Assembly: GCA_021648025.1 (NCBI GenBank)
Contig: JAKITO010000009.1
Span: 1-64,000, forward strand
Source: Paracoccaceae bacterium
GTDB taxonomy: Bacteria > Pseudomonadota > Alphaproteobacteria > Rhodobacterales > Rhodobacteraceae
Reading direction: 5' to 3'
Length of the DNA stretch: 64,000 bases
Position numbers and translations under genes: made by a program. Shown here piece by piece: positions 17,987 through 29,594 of this stretch (its first letter is position 1; each line of letters starts with the position of its first letter). The notes under the pieces were generated by a model. That model made no database searches, was not told where the DNA came from, and saw only the letters and a program-made list of their open reading frames with translations.

Positions 17987-19810
17987 TCAGTATCCGCTGT
18001 CAGAGGTGAGGACGAAATGACCCGGTTCGACTTCTTTATAGACAGAGGGTTCGGGCACATAGTCAGTTGGATGAATTGGTGACGGTATCGGTTTGAAATT
18101 AAGGTCTTTTTCCGATTTCCGCTTGCGGGGATCAGCGATCGGAACCGCCTTCATCAGGGCCTGGGTATAGGCGTGCTGAGGGTTCTCGAACACCCGCGCA
18201 CGGGGGCCAAGTTCAACAATCCGGCCCAGATACATCACCCCCACATTGTGGCTGACCCGTTCGACCACGGCCATGTCGTGGGAAATAAACAGATAAGACA
18301 GCCCCAGATCGGCCTGCAATTCCATCATCAGGTTCAGCACCTGCGCCTGAACCGAAACATCCAGCGCCGACACCGCTTCGTCGGCGATGATCAGTTTGGG
18401 ATTCAGCGCCAGGGCGCGGGCGATGGCGATACGCTGGCGTTGACCGCCGGACATCTCGTGCGGGTAACGGCGCATGAAAGAACGCGGCAGTTCGACGCGG
18501 TCAAACAGCATCGCCACCCGGTCATCCAGTTCAGAACCGGACGCGGTGTTGAAATTGCGCATCGGTTCGGCCACCTGATCCGACAGCATCATCTGCGGGT
18601 TGAGCGACGCAAACGGGTCCTGAAATATCATCTGCATGTCGCGCCGCGCATCACGCAGCCCTTCCGGGGCAAGCTGCATGATATCAATACCGTTGATCTC
18701 GATCTCGCCTGCGACGGGTTCGACCAGACGCAGGATTGACCGCCCTGCCGAAGATTTCCCACAGCCGGATTCTCCTACCAGGCTAAGTGTCTGGCCCTTG
18801 TTGATGTCAAAGGATACGTCTTCGACCGCATGCACATTGGCCACCGTGCGGCGGAAAAACCCGCCAGTCACAGGAAACCGCGTGGTCAGGCCCTTGACCC
18901 GCAAAAGCACCTGGTCTGTGCCCGGGATCGGTTCGATCTTCTGACCTTCAACCCCAAACAGTTTCATCGGTTCCGGCACCGGTTTGCCACGCATTTCACC
19001 AAGTTTGGGCACCGCTGCCAACAACGCCTGAGTGTAGGCGTGTTTTGGGTTCTCGAAAATTTCTTCGACGGTGCCCTCTTCGACCTTTTTGCCGCGAAAC
19101 ATCACCACCACCCGGTCAGCCATCTGCGCCACCACGGCCATGTCATGGGTGATGAACATCACCGCCGTGCCGGTTTCACGTTTCAAACGGTCCATCAACG
19201 CCAGAATTTCCGCCTGAATGGTCACATCCAGTGCGGTTGTCGGTTCATCCGCGATCAACAGGCGCGGCTCGCAGGCCATGGCCATGGCGATCACCACACG
19301 TTGGCGCATGCCGCCCGATAATTCATGCGGGAATTGCCCCAGACGCCGCTCTGGTTCGGGAATCCGTACTTCATGTAACAGTTCAATTGCGCGGGCTTTG
19401 GCCTTGGTTTTACTAAGTTTCTTGTGAACCCGCAGGCCTTCTGTCAACTGTCGGCCAACCGTGAACACCGGGTTCAGCGCGGTCATCGGTTCCTGAAATA
19501 TCATGCCAATTTCGTTGCCGCGAATGTGGCGCATCAGATTTTGATCAGCGGCCGCCAGATCCATTTCGCCGCCGTCCAGCCGATCAAACAGCAACTGACC
19601 CCGGGTAATATCGCCGCCGCCATATTCCACCAGCCGCATCAGGGACAAGGACGAAACCGATTTGCCAGAGCCGGATTCGCCCACCACACAGACGGTTTCG
19701 CCCGGGTAAATGTCAAACGACACGTCCTCGACCCCGGTAACCGGCCCGTCTTTGGTCTGAAATTCGACCCGTAGTCCTTTGATCTGAGCGATTGGGTGTT
19801 GATCCAGCAA
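17987..19810 (-). CDS. Peptide/oligopeptide-type ABC transporter, fused double ATPase (DppD-DppF type)
   Basis: 607 aa with two complete ABC ATPase domains. Domain 1 has [28 protein letters not shown] and [14 protein letters not shown]; domain 2 has [28 protein letters not shown] and [14 protein letters not shown] (Ala in place of the usual Pro). Each half ends with the OppD/F-type tail ([28 protein letters not shown]). The start is a TTG at 19810 with AAAGGGGG nine bases upstream. It energises the permeases at 21875 and 22991 although it is on the opposite strand, divergent from the binding protein gene. argE follows immediately. Confidence 0.94.
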   Translation of the reverse strand: MLDQHPIAQIKGLRVEFQTKDGPVTGVEDVSFDIYPGETVCVVGESGSGKSVSSLSLMRLVEYGGGDITRGQLLFDRLDGGEMDLAAADQNLMRHIRGNEIGMIFQEPMTALNPVFTVGRQLTEGLRVHKKLSKTKAKARAIELLHEVRIPEPERRLGQFPHELSGGMRQRVVIAMAMACEPRLLIADEPTTALDVTIQAEILALMDRLKRETGTAVMFITHDMAVVAQMADRVVVMFRGKKVEEGTVEEIFENPKHAYTQALLAAVPKLGEMRGKPVPEPMKLFGVEGQKIEPIPGTDQVLLRVKGLTTRFPVTGGFFRRTVANVHAVEDVSFDINKGQTLSLVGESGCGKSSAGRSILRLVEPVAGEIEINGIDIMQLAPEGLRDARRDMQMIFQDPFASLNPQMMLSDQVAEPMRNFNTASGSELDDRVAMLFDRVELPRSFMRRYPHEMSGGQRQRIAIARALALNPKLIIADEAVSALDVSVQAQVLNLMMELQADLGLSYLFISHDMAVVERVSHNVGVMYLGRIVELGPRARVFENPQHAYTQALMKAVPIADPRKRKSEKDLNFKPIPSPIHPTDYVPEPSVYKEVEPGHFVLTSDSGY

Positions 19811-20079
19811 AGCGTACCCCCTTTGACATGCCTGCCAGACGCTACGGCGCGGGCGGGGTAAGTGTCAAACAGATCAACATAATTTGCTCGAAGGCTTGCA
19901 TTTCCCGCAAACTCTGCTTCGATAGAGGGCATGAAGTTTCGGGGGGAGAAACGGCAGGCCGGAAAACTGGCCATTGCCGTTTGGTTGCTATGTCCTCCTC
20001 CCGGGTCTTGTGAAGAACCCAAACCGCTTTGTCGGCGGCAACTAAAGAGGCACAACATGTGCCCAGCAAGGAGTGAAAA
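19811..20079. promoter_or_regulatory. Divergent control region between transporter ATPase and binding-protein genes
   Basis: 269 bp without a supported gene. It must hold both divergent promoters. An imperfect inverted repeat (CGGCAGGCCGG...CTGGCCATTGCCG, about 19949-19979) lies in the middle. A strong ribosome-binding site (AAGGAG) sits 7 bases before the binding-protein ATG. No promoter hexamers are clear. Confidence 0.4.
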
Positions 20080-21777
<1,698 letters not shown>

Positions 21778-21797
21778 GGGTCATAAAACCCTGACCT

Positions 21798-21828
21798 GCC
21801 CCGCCCCGGACTTGATCCGGGGCGGGGC
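21798..21828 (+). terminator. Strong intercistronic hairpin after the binding-protein gene
   Basis: GCCCCGCCCCGG pairs perfectly with CCGGGGCGGGGC across a 7-nt loop (ACTTGAT), a 12-bp stem. It is followed by ATTTAC rather than a T-run. It is best read as an mRNA-stabilising or partially terminating structure that sets the binding protein to permease ratio. Confidence 0.7.
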
Positions 21829-21874
21829 ATTTACCCCCCTGAAATACCAAGACTAAGCTGCAAAGGCGCCGCGA

Positions 21875-22984
21875 ATGCTGACCTATACCATCCGTCGATT
21901 GGTTTTGTCCGTGCCGACGCTTTTGTTCATCAGTCTGGCCATATTCCTGCTGCTGGAACTGGCCCCGGGTGATCCGATGGCACAGGTGCCCCTGACGGTC
22001 CCGCCCGAAGTAAAGGAAAAGATGCGCGAGGCACTTGGCCTTGGCGAACCAATTCCTGTTCGATACTATAAATGGCTGGTGCAATTCTTCTGGGTTGAAC
22101 CACAGGTATTGATCGACCATCTGTTCGACACCAAGCTGGCCTGGCACTTTGCGCCGGTTCCTGCGGATATGTCGGCCACTTTGCTGAACACTCTGACTGA
22201 AAAGGGTTTGATCAAAGAGACATCCGCCGGTCTGGAAATGCTGGTCAAGGACCAGCGCGTCATTTCCTGGCAGACCCGCAGCCCGGTCATGGACATCGTG
22301 GTTCAGCGTCTGCCTCAGACCATCTGGGTGGTGGGCACCGCCTATATCGTCGGCATCCTGATTGCCCTGCCAATCGGCATCTATTCGGCCTATCGCCAGT
22401 ATTCGATATTTGACCAGTCCGGGACATTCATCACCATGATCGGCTTTTCGGTGCCGCCATTTTTCACCGGGCCGTTGCTGATCGTGATATTTGCTGTGCA
22501 TCTGGGCTGGTTGCCATCGGTTTATGACACCATCCATGTGGTCACCGATTGGGAAAGTTTCAAATTTCAGTTCCGGCAAATGATCCTGCCGGTGATGGTG
22601 CTGGCGTTGCAGACCACCGCCCAGATCAGCCGCTATATGCGGGCCTCGATGCTGGACAATCTGAACCAGGACTATGTGCGCACGGCCCGCGCCAAGGGAC
22701 TGAGCGAGGCGGTGGTGGTGATGGTGCATGTGTTGCGCAACTCGATGATACCGGTGGTTACGGTGATTGCCCTTGGCATGCCGGCCATCTTTGGCGGCGC
22801 GATCATCACCGAAGTGATTTTCAAGGTCAACGGCATTGGTCAGTTGCTGATCACGGCCCTGTTTGCCAATGACCTGCCGATGGTGCTGACGCTGACGTTC
22901 ATTTTTGCCATCATGATCGTGATTTTCAACCTGATTGCCGATGTTCTTTACGGCGTGCTTGACCCCCGAATTAGATATGAGTGA
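21875..22984 (+). CDS. Peptide-type ABC transporter permease, DppB-like
   Basis: 369 aa. The N-terminus is MLTYTIRRLVLSVPTLLFISLAIFLLLELAPGDPMAQVPL, the standard start of DppB/OppB permeases. The inner-membrane loop EAA motif appears as YVRTARAKGLSEAVVVMVHVLRNSMIPVVTV, and the C-terminus ends NLIADVLYGVLDPRIRYE. The periplasmic segment after the first membrane helix (about residues 45-135) is longer than in most DppB proteins, which are nearer 310-340 aa. It pairs with the permease 6 bp downstream and the divergent fused ATPase. Confidence 0.94.
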   Translation: MLTYTIRRLVLSVPTLLFISLAIFLLLELAPGDPMAQVPLTVPPEVKEKMREALGLGEPIPVRYYKWLVQFFWVEPQVLIDHLFDTKLAWHFAPVPADMSATLLNTLTEKGLIKETSAGLEMLVKDQRVISWQTRSPVMDIVVQRLPQTIWVVGTAYIVGILIALPIGIYSAYRQYSIFDQSGTFITMIGFSVPPFFTGPLLIVIFAVHLGWLPSVYDTIHVVTDWESFKFQFRQMILPVMVLALQTTAQISRYMRASMLDNLNQDYVRTARAKGLSEAVVVMVHVLRNSMIPVVTVIALGMPAIFGGAIITEVIFKVNGIGQLLITALFANDLPMVLTLTFIFAIMIVIFNLIADVLYGVLDPRIRYE

Positions 22985-22990
22985 TCCGTT

Positions 22991-23938
22991 ATGACTGAGC
23001 TGAGCAACCCTGTCCCGCAGGGCAAATCCACCAGCCAGATGCAGGACGTCTGGGGGCAGTTTCGCAAACACAAAGGTGCCATGCTGGGGGCTGGGTTTCT
23101 GGCGTTCATCACGCTGGCGGTGCTGTTTGGCCCTTATGTCTGGACCCTGGACCCACAAAGGATCGACTATCGTGCGCGCGATTTACGACCCATCTATATG
23201 GCTTTGTTTGACGCATCGGCCAAGGTCTCATGGGCCCATCCCTTTGGCACCGATCAGTTGGGGCGTGACGGGGTTTCCAATATGCTGGCGGGGGGGCGTG
23301 CGTCGATGGCCGTTGGCTGGGCGGCGATGCTTTTGACCATGCTGATCGGCACGTCGATTGGCGTTATCGCCGGGTTTTTTCGCCGTCTCGACGGGCCGTT
23401 GATGCGCCTGACCGATCTGTTCCTGTCCTTGCCAATCCTGCCGTTGCTTCTGGTTGCGGTGACATTGTTCCGCCAACCGCTTAGCAGCAATTTCGGTCCC
23501 GAAGGCGGCATGTTCATCCTGATTGTCGGCATCATCGGCATCACCAGCTGGATGCCCACGGCGCGGATTGTGCGCGGCGATGTATTGGCGTTGAAGGAAC
23601 GTGAATTTGTCCTGGCGGCGCGTTCCATCGGCACCACCAACCGCAATCTGATCACCCGCCATATCCTGCCCAACGTGCTTAGCCCGATCCTGGTTTCGGC
23701 CACCCTGGGCCTGGCCACGGCGATCATCACCGAAAGTGCGCTATCGTTCCTTGGTGTTGGGTTTCCGTCGGATTTCCCCACCTGGGGCAAGATGCTGGCC
23801 GATGCGGTCCCCCGGATGGAGAATTTTCCCGAACGGGTGCTGCTTCCGGGGTTGGCCATTTCACTGACGGTGCTGGCGGTGAATTACATGGGCGACGGTT
23901 TGCGCGACGCCTTGGATCCGCGAATTCGCGGGCGGTAA
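22991..23938 (+). CDS. Peptide-type ABC transporter permease, DppC-like
   Basis: 315 aa. An N-terminal cytoplasmic tail precedes the first membrane helix (AMLGAGFLAFITLAVLFGPYVW). The family block HPFGTDQLGRDGVSNMLAGGRASMAVGW and the EAA loop REFVLAARSIGTTNRNLITRHILPNVLSPILV are intact, and ALSFLGVGFPSDFPTWGKMLADA and GDGLRDALDPRIRGR close the protein. It is the partner of the DppB-like permease 6 bp upstream. A palindromic repeat pair starts 5 bp after its stop. Confidence 0.95.
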   Translation: MTELSNPVPQGKSTSQMQDVWGQFRKHKGAMLGAGFLAFITLAVLFGPYVWTLDPQRIDYRARDLRPIYMALFDASAKVSWAHPFGTDQLGRDGVSNMLAGGRASMAVGWAAMLLTMLIGTSIGVIAGFFRRLDGPLMRLTDLFLSLPILPLLLVAVTLFRQPLSSNFGPEGGMFILIVGIIGITSWMPTARIVRGDVLALKEREFVLAARSIGTTNRNLITRHILPNVLSPILVSATLGLATAIITESALSFLGVGFPSDFPTWGKMLADAVPRMENFPERVLLPGLAISLTVLAVNYMGDGLRDALDPRIRGR

Positions 23939-23943
23939 TCCCA

Positions 23944-24000
23944 TAGGGCGGGGTTCACCCCGCCTTTGTGGGTAACGCGCGGCGGGGTTCACCCCGCCCT
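23944..24000. repeat. Two GTAGGG-type palindromes between convergent genes
   Basis: Two GGCGGGG-TTCA-CCCCGCC hairpins (23947-23964 and 23981-23998) 16 bp apart, flanked by TAGG on the left and CCT on the right, in the 74-bp space between the DppC-like and DUF3422 genes. The first is identical over 21 bases to the copy inside mccB. Confidence 0.85.
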
Positions 24001-24012
24001 GCCATTGCAAAT

Positions 24013-25293
24013 TCAGTTCAGTTTATTGCGGATGCGCCGTACGGCCCACCATACCGCACCCAAAACCGGCAAGGTGATCGCCGCAATCATCAGCCCCTTG
24101 GAAATTCCAAGCCCCACGCTGACCGGATACACCAGATACCCCACCAGCGACACGGCGTAATAGCTGATGGCCACCACCGACAGCCCTTCGACCGTGTGTT
24201 GCAGCCGCAATTGCAGATCGGCGCGTTTGTCCATGCTGGCCAGCACGGCCTGGTTCTGCGCCGAGCGTTCCACATCCACCAGGGTGCGCAACAGGTTGCC
24301 TGCCCGGATTGCCCGGTCCGCCAGCACCTGAAGCCGGGCTTCGGTGGCTTTGACGGTGCGCATGGCCGGCTCATAGCGCCGCTGCATGAATTCGGCAAAT
24401 GTCGGTCGCCCGCCAAACCGCGCCTCGCGCAAGGCTTCGATGCGCTGGCCGACAATCGCCTCATACGCACGGGTCGCGCCAAACCGGAACGAGGCCTGCG
24501 CCGCCATCGCCTCAAGTTCGGCAGAGATGACAAGCAGATGTTGCAGCGTGTCCTCGGCCTTATTTTCCTTATCGGTCATTTCGCCCATCAAAGCGCTTAG
24601 GTGGTCGTCCAGCCCGCCAATCGGGCCCGACAGGGTGCGGGCACGGGAAAAGCCCAGCATCGACATGGATTTATAGGTTTCGATCTCCAGCATCCGCTGG
24701 ACCATCCGGCCAATCCGGCGCTGGCCGGTATCGGGGGCCACAAAAATGGCAAAGCGCTGGTGCCCGGCGGGGTCAATGCGGAAATCACCGGCGATGGTGG
24801 CCGCCCCGTCCAAGGCGTCGGCAACCGCCAGGCTTTCGGGCACAAACCAGTTGTTCAGTGCTGTGATCACTTCGGCGTCGCCCGGGTGCGGCGCGACCCG
24901 CAACAGCACCGATGTGACCCGGATTCCGGGGGCATCGGCCAACCAATCGTCGGGGAAAACCGCAAAGTCCGTGGGATCAAAGGCCCGTTCACTGATGCCG
25001 TCGATAAAGGCGGTATAGGTGACAAATTCGGTATGCTGCTCCCATTTCAGAACATGCCGCCCGATCCGCCCGGAATAATGCGTCGCCCCGGGGGGCGGAT
25101 GCGCCACGCCATAACGATCAAGCAGCGCCGTAAGATGGGCCAGGTCAAGCGAACGGTCCCGCGTGGCGGCACCTGGCACCTGTTTGAAGGCGATAAATAT
25201 GGCCGTGCAGGGCGCGCTCAGCGTCGGAAACGGGCGGGCGTGCAATTCGTTCGCCAACTGGTAGCGCAGGGGATGATCCTGGATTTGTGGCAT
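24013..25293 (-). CDS. DUF3422-family membrane-anchored protein
   Basis: 426 aa matching the DUF3422 pattern as I remember it: it begins with DHPLRYQLANELHARPFPTLSAP and has THYSGRIGRHVLKWEQHTEFVTYTAF, then a long helical middle (AEDTLQHLLVISAELEAMAAQ, RFGATRAYEAIVGQRIEALRE) and two C-terminal membrane helices (VEGLSVVAISYYAVSLVGYLVYPV and GLMIAAITLPVLGAVWWAVRRIRNKLN). The bulk is predicted to be cytoplasmic and anchored by its C-terminus. The function of the family is not known. It stands alone, convergent with the ABC permease genes and downstream of the thioesterase gene on the same strand. Confidence 0.8.
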   Translation of the reverse strand: MPQIQDHPLRYQLANELHARPFPTLSAPCTAIFIAFKQVPGAATRDRSLDLAHLTALLDRYGVAHPPPGATHYSGRIGRHVLKWEQHTEFVTYTAFIDGISERAFDPTDFAVFPDDWLADAPGIRVTSVLLRVAPHPGDAEVITALNNWFVPESLAVADALDGAATIAGDFRIDPAGHQRFAIFVAPDTGQRRIGRMVQRMLEIETYKSMSMLGFSRARTLSGPIGGLDDHLSALMGEMTDKENKAEDTLQHLLVISAELEAMAAQASFRFGATRAYEAIVGQRIEALREARFGGRPTFAEFMQRRYEPAMRTVKATEARLQVLADRAIRAGNLLRTLVDVERSAQNQAVLASMDKRADLQLRLQHTVEGLSVVAISYYAVSLVGYLVYPVSVGLGISKGLMIAAITLPVLGAVWWAVRRIRNKLN

Positions 25294-25403
25294 GGCTCTC
25301 TCTTTCCCGATCGAAAAGAGTATTTAGAGGCCCTGCCTGAAAAAGCAATCATTTATTTGTTGTTTTACAACAGCTTGCCGGGATACCACGGCATACACCA
25401 CAG

Positions 25404-25832
25404 CTATTTTGGCGATTTTGATGGTTTTGACACGGGCACAATGGTGCCCTGCGCCGCCGCGCACAGCTTTTCCTTGCCTTGCGCCACCGCGAACACGTCG
25501 CAGCGGCACACCGCCTGGCTGCGCCCGGACGACACCACGCTCGCCCGCGCAATCAGCACCTCGCCGATGGCCGGGCGGGTATAGTTCAGCTTCATTTCCA
25601 GGGTCAGCACATTGCCGCCCAGAACCGAGCCGCCCGCATAGGTCAGCGCATTATCGGCAAGATATGCCACCACGCCGCCATGAGCAAAGCCATGTTGTTG
25701 CAGATGTTCCGGTTTCAGGGTCAGACGCAGTTCGGCCAGCCCCTCTTCAAAGCGGGTCAGCTTGGTGCCCAGTAATTGGCTGAATGGCTGTGCCGCAAGA
25801 ACCTGCCGCCCGAATTCCATCATGTCCATCAT
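25404..25832 (-). CDS. PaaI-family hotdog thioesterase
   Basis: 142 aa. Hotdog-fold features: HGFAHGGVVAYLADNALTYAGGSVLG (about 47-72; the G-G-V-x-x-x-x-D turn) and LEMKLNYTRPAIGEVLIARASVVSSGRSQAVCRCDVFA. PaaI-like enzymes hydrolyse acyl-CoA or aryl-acyl-CoA thioesters. The start region has several in-frame ATGs (MMDMM); the first is served by GAGG six bases upstream. That ribosome-binding site is part of the stem of an intrinsic terminator for the upstream pntAB operon (25834-25864), an unusual arrangement. The substrate is unknown. Confidence 0.88.
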   Translation of the reverse strand: MMDMMEFGRQVLAAQPFSQLLGTKLTRFEEGLAELRLTLKPEHLQQHGFAHGGVVAYLADNALTYAGGSVLGGNVLTLEMKLNYTRPAIGEVLIARASVVSSGRSQAVCRCDVFAVAQGKEKLCAAAQGTIVPVSKPSKSPK

Positions 25833-25833
25833 G

Positions 25834-25864
25834 AAAAACCTCTGCCCCTGTTACCGGGCAGAGG
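25834..25864 (-). terminator. Intrinsic terminator of pntAB overlapping the thioesterase ribosome-binding site
   Basis: On the minus strand a 9-bp stem CCTCTGCCC/GGGCAGAGG with an 8-nt loop is followed at once by TTTTT, a textbook Rho-independent terminator 47 bp after the pntB stop. The 3' arm ends in GAGG, which is also the ribosome-binding site of the thioesterase ATG at 25832. Confidence 0.88.
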
Positions 25865-25910
25865 TGAACATTTTCGAAGGCCGACGTCAAAGATGACGGT
25901 GCGTCAGGGT

Positions 25911-27356
25911 TCAGTCGATCATCGGCAACAGCTTGTCCAATGACGCCTTGGCGTCACCATAAAACATCCGGGTGTTTTCCTTGAAGAACAGCGGATTTTC
26001 GATACCGGAATAGCCGGTGCCCTGCCCGCGTTTCATCACAAACACCTGTTTTGCCTTCCAGCATTCCAGCACCGGCATGCCGGCGATGGGCGAATTGGGA
26101 TCGTCCTGCGCCGCCGGGTTGACGATGTCGTTTGAGCCGATGACAATCGCCACGTCGGTCTTGGGGAAATCATCGTTGATCTCGTCCATTTCCATGACAA
26201 TGTCATAAGGCACGCGCGCCTCGGCCAGCAGCACATTCATATGCCCCGGCAAACGCCCGGCCACCGGATGGATGGCAAAGCGCACGTTCTTGCCTTGCGC
26301 ACGCAGCTTGCGCACCAGCTCGCTGACCTGTTGCTGGGCCTGCGCCACCGCCATGCCGTAACCGGGGATGATGATAACCGAGTCCGCTTCGTTCAGGGCC
26401 GAAGCCACGCCATCGGTGTCAATTGCCACCTGTTCGCCCTCGACCTCCATCTGCGGTCCCGTGGTGCCGCCAAAGCCGCCAAGGATCACGTTGATGAACT
26501 TGCGGTTCATCGCCTTGCACATGATATAACTAAGGATCGCCCCGGATGAACCCACCAGCGCGCCGGTAACGATCAAAAGATCATTGCCAAGGGTGAAACC
26601 AATCGCCGCCGCCGCCCAGCCGGAATAGCTGTTGAGCATGCTCACCACCACCGGCATATCCGCACCACCGATGCCAAGGATCAGATGCCAGCCGATGAAC
26701 CCGGCAATCAGGGTCACCAGAACCATGGTCCAGATGCCCGAACCACCCAGATACATCAGCCCCAGCACCAGACAAAGCGCCAGTGCGCCCGCGTTCAGAG
26801 CGTGCCCGCCGGGCAGTTGCGTGGGCTTGCCATCGACCTTGCCCGCCAGCTTGCCATAGGCAATCACCGAGCCGGTAAAGGTAATCGCACCGATGAAGAT
26901 GCCCAGAAACAGCTCGACCTTGAGGATCGAGATTTCCACCGCATCCTTATACCACAGCTTTTTGCCAAAACTGGTCAGATCGGCGTCGCCAATGGCGGTG
27001 CCCGCCTCGCGCATCGCTGTCACCGCACTTAGCATGATGTCGGCGTTCAGGCCGATGAACACCGCCGCCAGCCCGACAAATGAATGCAAGGCCGCCACCA
27101 GTTGCGGCATTTCGGTCATCTTGACCCGCCCGGCGATGTAATGCCCGGCATAGGCCCCGGCGGCGACACAGATCAGGATCAAAAAGCGGTTGGCGACGCC
27201 TTCGGCGAACCAGGTGGCAAACACCGCCACGGCCATGCCGATGATGCCATACCAGATGGCGCGTTTGGCTTTTTCCTGATTGCTCAGCCCGCCCAGCGCC
27301 AGGATGAAAAGAACGGATGCCGCGATATATGCGGCCGATGTCAGTCCGATACTCAT
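25911..27356 (-). CDS. pntB: NAD(P) transhydrogenase subunit beta
   Basis: 481 aa from the ATG at 27356 ([33 protein letters not shown]); the longer frame to 27425 overlaps pntA. Multiple membrane helices fill the N-terminal half, with [24 protein letters not shown] and [21 protein letters not shown]. The C-terminal NADP(H)-binding domain has [40 protein letters not shown] and [12 protein letters not shown]. With PntA it couples hydride transfer between NADH and NADP+ to proton translocation across the inner membrane. It starts 13 bp after the pntA stop, with a GGGGGCGGG ribosome-binding site. Confidence 0.97.
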   Translation of the reverse strand: MSIGLTSAAYIAASVLFILALGGLSNQEKAKRAIWYGIIGMAVAVFATWFAEGVANRFLILICVAAGAYAGHYIAGRVKMTEMPQLVAALHSFVGLAAVFIGLNADIMLSAVTAMREAGTAIGDADLTSFGKKLWYKDAVEISILKVELFLGIFIGAITFTGSVIAYGKLAGKVDGKPTQLPGGHALNAGALALCLVLGLMYLGGSGIWTMVLVTLIAGFIGWHLILGIGGADMPVVVSMLNSYSGWAAAAIGFTLGNDLLIVTGALVGSSGAILSYIMCKAMNRKFINVILGGFGGTTGPQMEVEGEQVAIDTDGVASALNEADSVIIIPGYGMAVAQAQQQVSELVRKLRAQGKNVRFAIHPVAGRLPGHMNVLLAEARVPYDIVMEMDEINDDFPKTDVAIVIGSNDIVNPAAQDDPNSPIAGMPVLECWKAKQVFVMKRGQGTGYSGIENPLFFKENTRMFYGDAKASLDKLLPMID

Positions 27357-27369
27357 GAACCCGCCCCCC

Positions 27370-28941
27370 TTAAGATTTCTGGAACATGGCAAGCATGCGC
27401 CTTGTGACCATGAAGCCGCCGACAATATTTATCGACGCAATGAATACGGCGATTGCCGACAGGATCACCACCAGCCAATTGCCCGAGCCGATCTGTAGCA
27501 GCGCACCGACGATGATGATGCTGGAAATGGCGTTGGTGGTGGCCATCAGCGGCGTGTGCAGCGCGTGGGCCACATTCCAGATCACCTGGAAGCCGATGAA
27601 GATCGCCAGCACAAAGACGATGAAATGCTGCATGAAGCTGGCAGGCGCATAAGCCCCGATTAGCAGCATCAGCGCGCCACCAACCACCAGGATCTTTACC
27701 TGACTGAGGGTCTGCGCCTTAAAGGCGGCGACCTCCTCGGCTTGCACCTCTTCGGGGGTCAGAACCTTGGTCGGCTCTTTCTTTTGCGCCGCAATCGCCT
27801 GGATTTTGGGGGGTGGCGGCGGGAAGGTGACGGATTTTTCATAGGTGATGGTGGCACCCCGGATCACGTCATCTTCCATATTGTGATTGATCACGCCGTC
27901 TTTTTGTGGCGTAAGATCGGCCAGCATATGCCTGATATTATTGGCATAAAGCGATGAACTTTGCGCCGCCATCCGGCTGGGAAAATCGGTATAACCAACA
28001 ATTGTCACGCCGTTGGGGGTGACAATCTTTTGATCCATCACCGTCAGCTTGCAATTGCCGCCCTTTTCCGCCGCCAGATCAATAATCACCGAACCCGGCT
28101 TCATCGCCGCGACCATGTCTTCGGTCCAAAGCTCGGGCGCTTCACGGTTCGGGATCAGGGCGGTGGTGATGACAATGTCCACGTCGGGTGCCAATTCACG
28201 GAACTTTGCCAGTTGCGCCTCGCGAAACTCGGGGCTGGATACCGCCGCATAGCCACCAGTCGCGGCCCCGTCTGCCTGTTCTTCTTCGAAATCAAGGAAA
28301 ACAAATTCCGCGCCCATGCTCTCGACTTGCTCGGCCACTTCGGGGCGTACGTCAAAGGCATAAGTTATCGCACCCAAAGATGTCGCCGTGCCAATCGCCG
28401 CCAATCCGGCAACGCCTGCACCGACCACCAGAACCTTGGCCGGGGGCACTTTGCCTGCCGCCGTCACCTGACCGGTAAAGAAGCGGCCAAAGTTGTTGCC
28501 CGCCTCGATCACCGCGCGGTAGCCGGCGATATTGGCCATTGACGACAGCGCATCCATTTTCTGGGCGCGTGAAATACGCGGCACCATGTCCATGGCAATC
28601 ACAGTCGTGCCCTTTTTGGCAATTCTGTTCATCAGCGCGTCATTGGCACCGGGGTAAAAGAACGAAATCAACGTCTGACCGTCGCGCAGCCGTTTCACTT
28701 CGACCTCTTCGGGTGGGCGCACCTTGGCGATCACATCTGCCGCCTTGAACAGGGCGGCGGCAGTTTTGACCACCGTGACGCCTGCATCCTTGTACAGCGT
28801 ATCGGAAAAGCCGGCCGCGGCCCCTGCCCCGGCTTCGATCACGCATTCATGGCCCAGCTTTTGCAGCAAAACCGCACTTTCCGGCGTCATGGCAACCCGT
28901 GCTTCACCGTCAAATAATTCCTTAGGCGTACCTATCTTCAA
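27370..28941 (-). CDS. pntA: NAD(P) transhydrogenase subunit alpha
   Basis: 523 aa, an undivided alpha subunit like that of E. coli, whereas Rhodospirillum has a split one. It begins [21 protein letters not shown]. The NAD-binding domain has [22 protein letters not shown] and the alanine dehydrogenase-like blocks around residues 130-310. About four membrane helices occupy the last 110 residues ([61 protein letters not shown]). First gene of pntAB, divergent from the rhodanese gene with a 137-bp gap that must hold both promoters. Confidence 0.97.
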   Translation of the reverse strand: MKIGTPKELFDGEARVAMTPESAVLLQKLGHECVIEAGAGAAAGFSDTLYKDAGVTVVKTAAALFKAADVIAKVRPPEEVEVKRLRDGQTLISFFYPGANDALMNRIAKKGTTVIAMDMVPRISRAQKMDALSSMANIAGYRAVIEAGNNFGRFFTGQVTAAGKVPPAKVLVVGAGVAGLAAIGTATSLGAITYAFDVRPEVAEQVESMGAEFVFLDFEEEQADGAATGGYAAVSSPEFREAQLAKFRELAPDVDIVITTALIPNREAPELWTEDMVAAMKPGSVIIDLAAEKGGNCKLTVMDQKIVTPNGVTIVGYTDFPSRMAAQSSSLYANNIRHMLADLTPQKDGVINHNMEDDVIRGATITYEKSVTFPPPPPKIQAIAAQKKEPTKVLTPEEVQAEEVAAFKAQTLSQVKILVVGGALMLLIGAYAPASFMQHFIVFVLAIFIGFQVIWNVAHALHTPLMATTNAISSIIIVGALLQIGSGNWLVVILSAIAVFIASINIVGGFMVTRRMLAMFQKS

Positions 28942-29078
28942 TTCCCGTTCCTCCTGAGACCGCGCGCTTTACACGGGGTTTTGATCTGGATTGCATGATA
29001 TTCGATCATTTGCATGTTTTGAACCAGATTATATCGGCTTATAGGTTTCCCAACCAAAATCAACGCGGAGTATCCCAT

Positions 29079-29594
29079 ATGCGACCAGAAGTCACCTTTA
29101 CCTCCCGGCATCCAACGCGGCGTCGCTTTCTTACCCTGACGGCTGGCCTGATTGGTGCAACCCCTTTCATGGCCCCTGAAACGGCAACAGCAGCTGAGAA
29201 AAGCGTTACCTTCATGAAGCCAACGGCGGCGTACGTCGCGGCGCAGAAGGGCGAGATCATTCTGATAGATATTCGTCGGCCGGATGAATGGGCCGAGACA
29301 AATGTGGCCGAGGGGGCTGTGGGGCTGGACATGCGGGACAAAGATTTTGTGTCGACGCTGGTCTCGCTGCGCCAGGCCAACCCGGATCTGCCGATTGCCC
29401 TGATCTGCCGCACCGGGGCGCGGACCGAATATGTCACCACGACGCTGGCGGCCCAGGGATTTTCGGGGCTGGTGGATGTGAGCGAAGGCATGGTTGGCGG
29501 CAGGAACGGGCCTGGTTGGCTAAAGGTCGGGTTGCCGACCTATGAAGGATCACTTGCCAATGTGGCTGCGCGGCGCAAGTTGTTGCCGCTTTAG
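29079..29594 (+). CDS. Tat-exported rhodanese-like protein
   Basis: 171 aa from the ATG at 29079, preceded by GGAG 8 bases upstream; the frame opens earlier at 28995. The N-terminus HPTRRRFLTLTAGLIGATPFMA is a twin-arginine signal (R14-R16), so the protein is exported folded. The single rhodanese domain has LIDIRRPDEWAETNVAEGAVGLDM and the active loop ALICRTGARTEYVTT with Cys110. It could transfer sulfane sulfur in the periplasm; the acceptor is unknown. It converges with the ICMT-like gene, sharing 4 bp at their ends, and a beta-lactamase-fold protein lies just beyond. Confidence 0.88.
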   Translation: MRPEVTFTSRHPTRRRFLTLTAGLIGATPFMAPETATAAEKSVTFMKPTAAYVAAQKGEIILIDIRRPDEWAETNVAEGAVGLDMRDKDFVSTLVSLRQANPDLPIALICRTGARTEYVTTTLAAQGFSGLVDVSEGMVGGRNGPGWLKVGLPTYEGSLANVAARRKLLPL

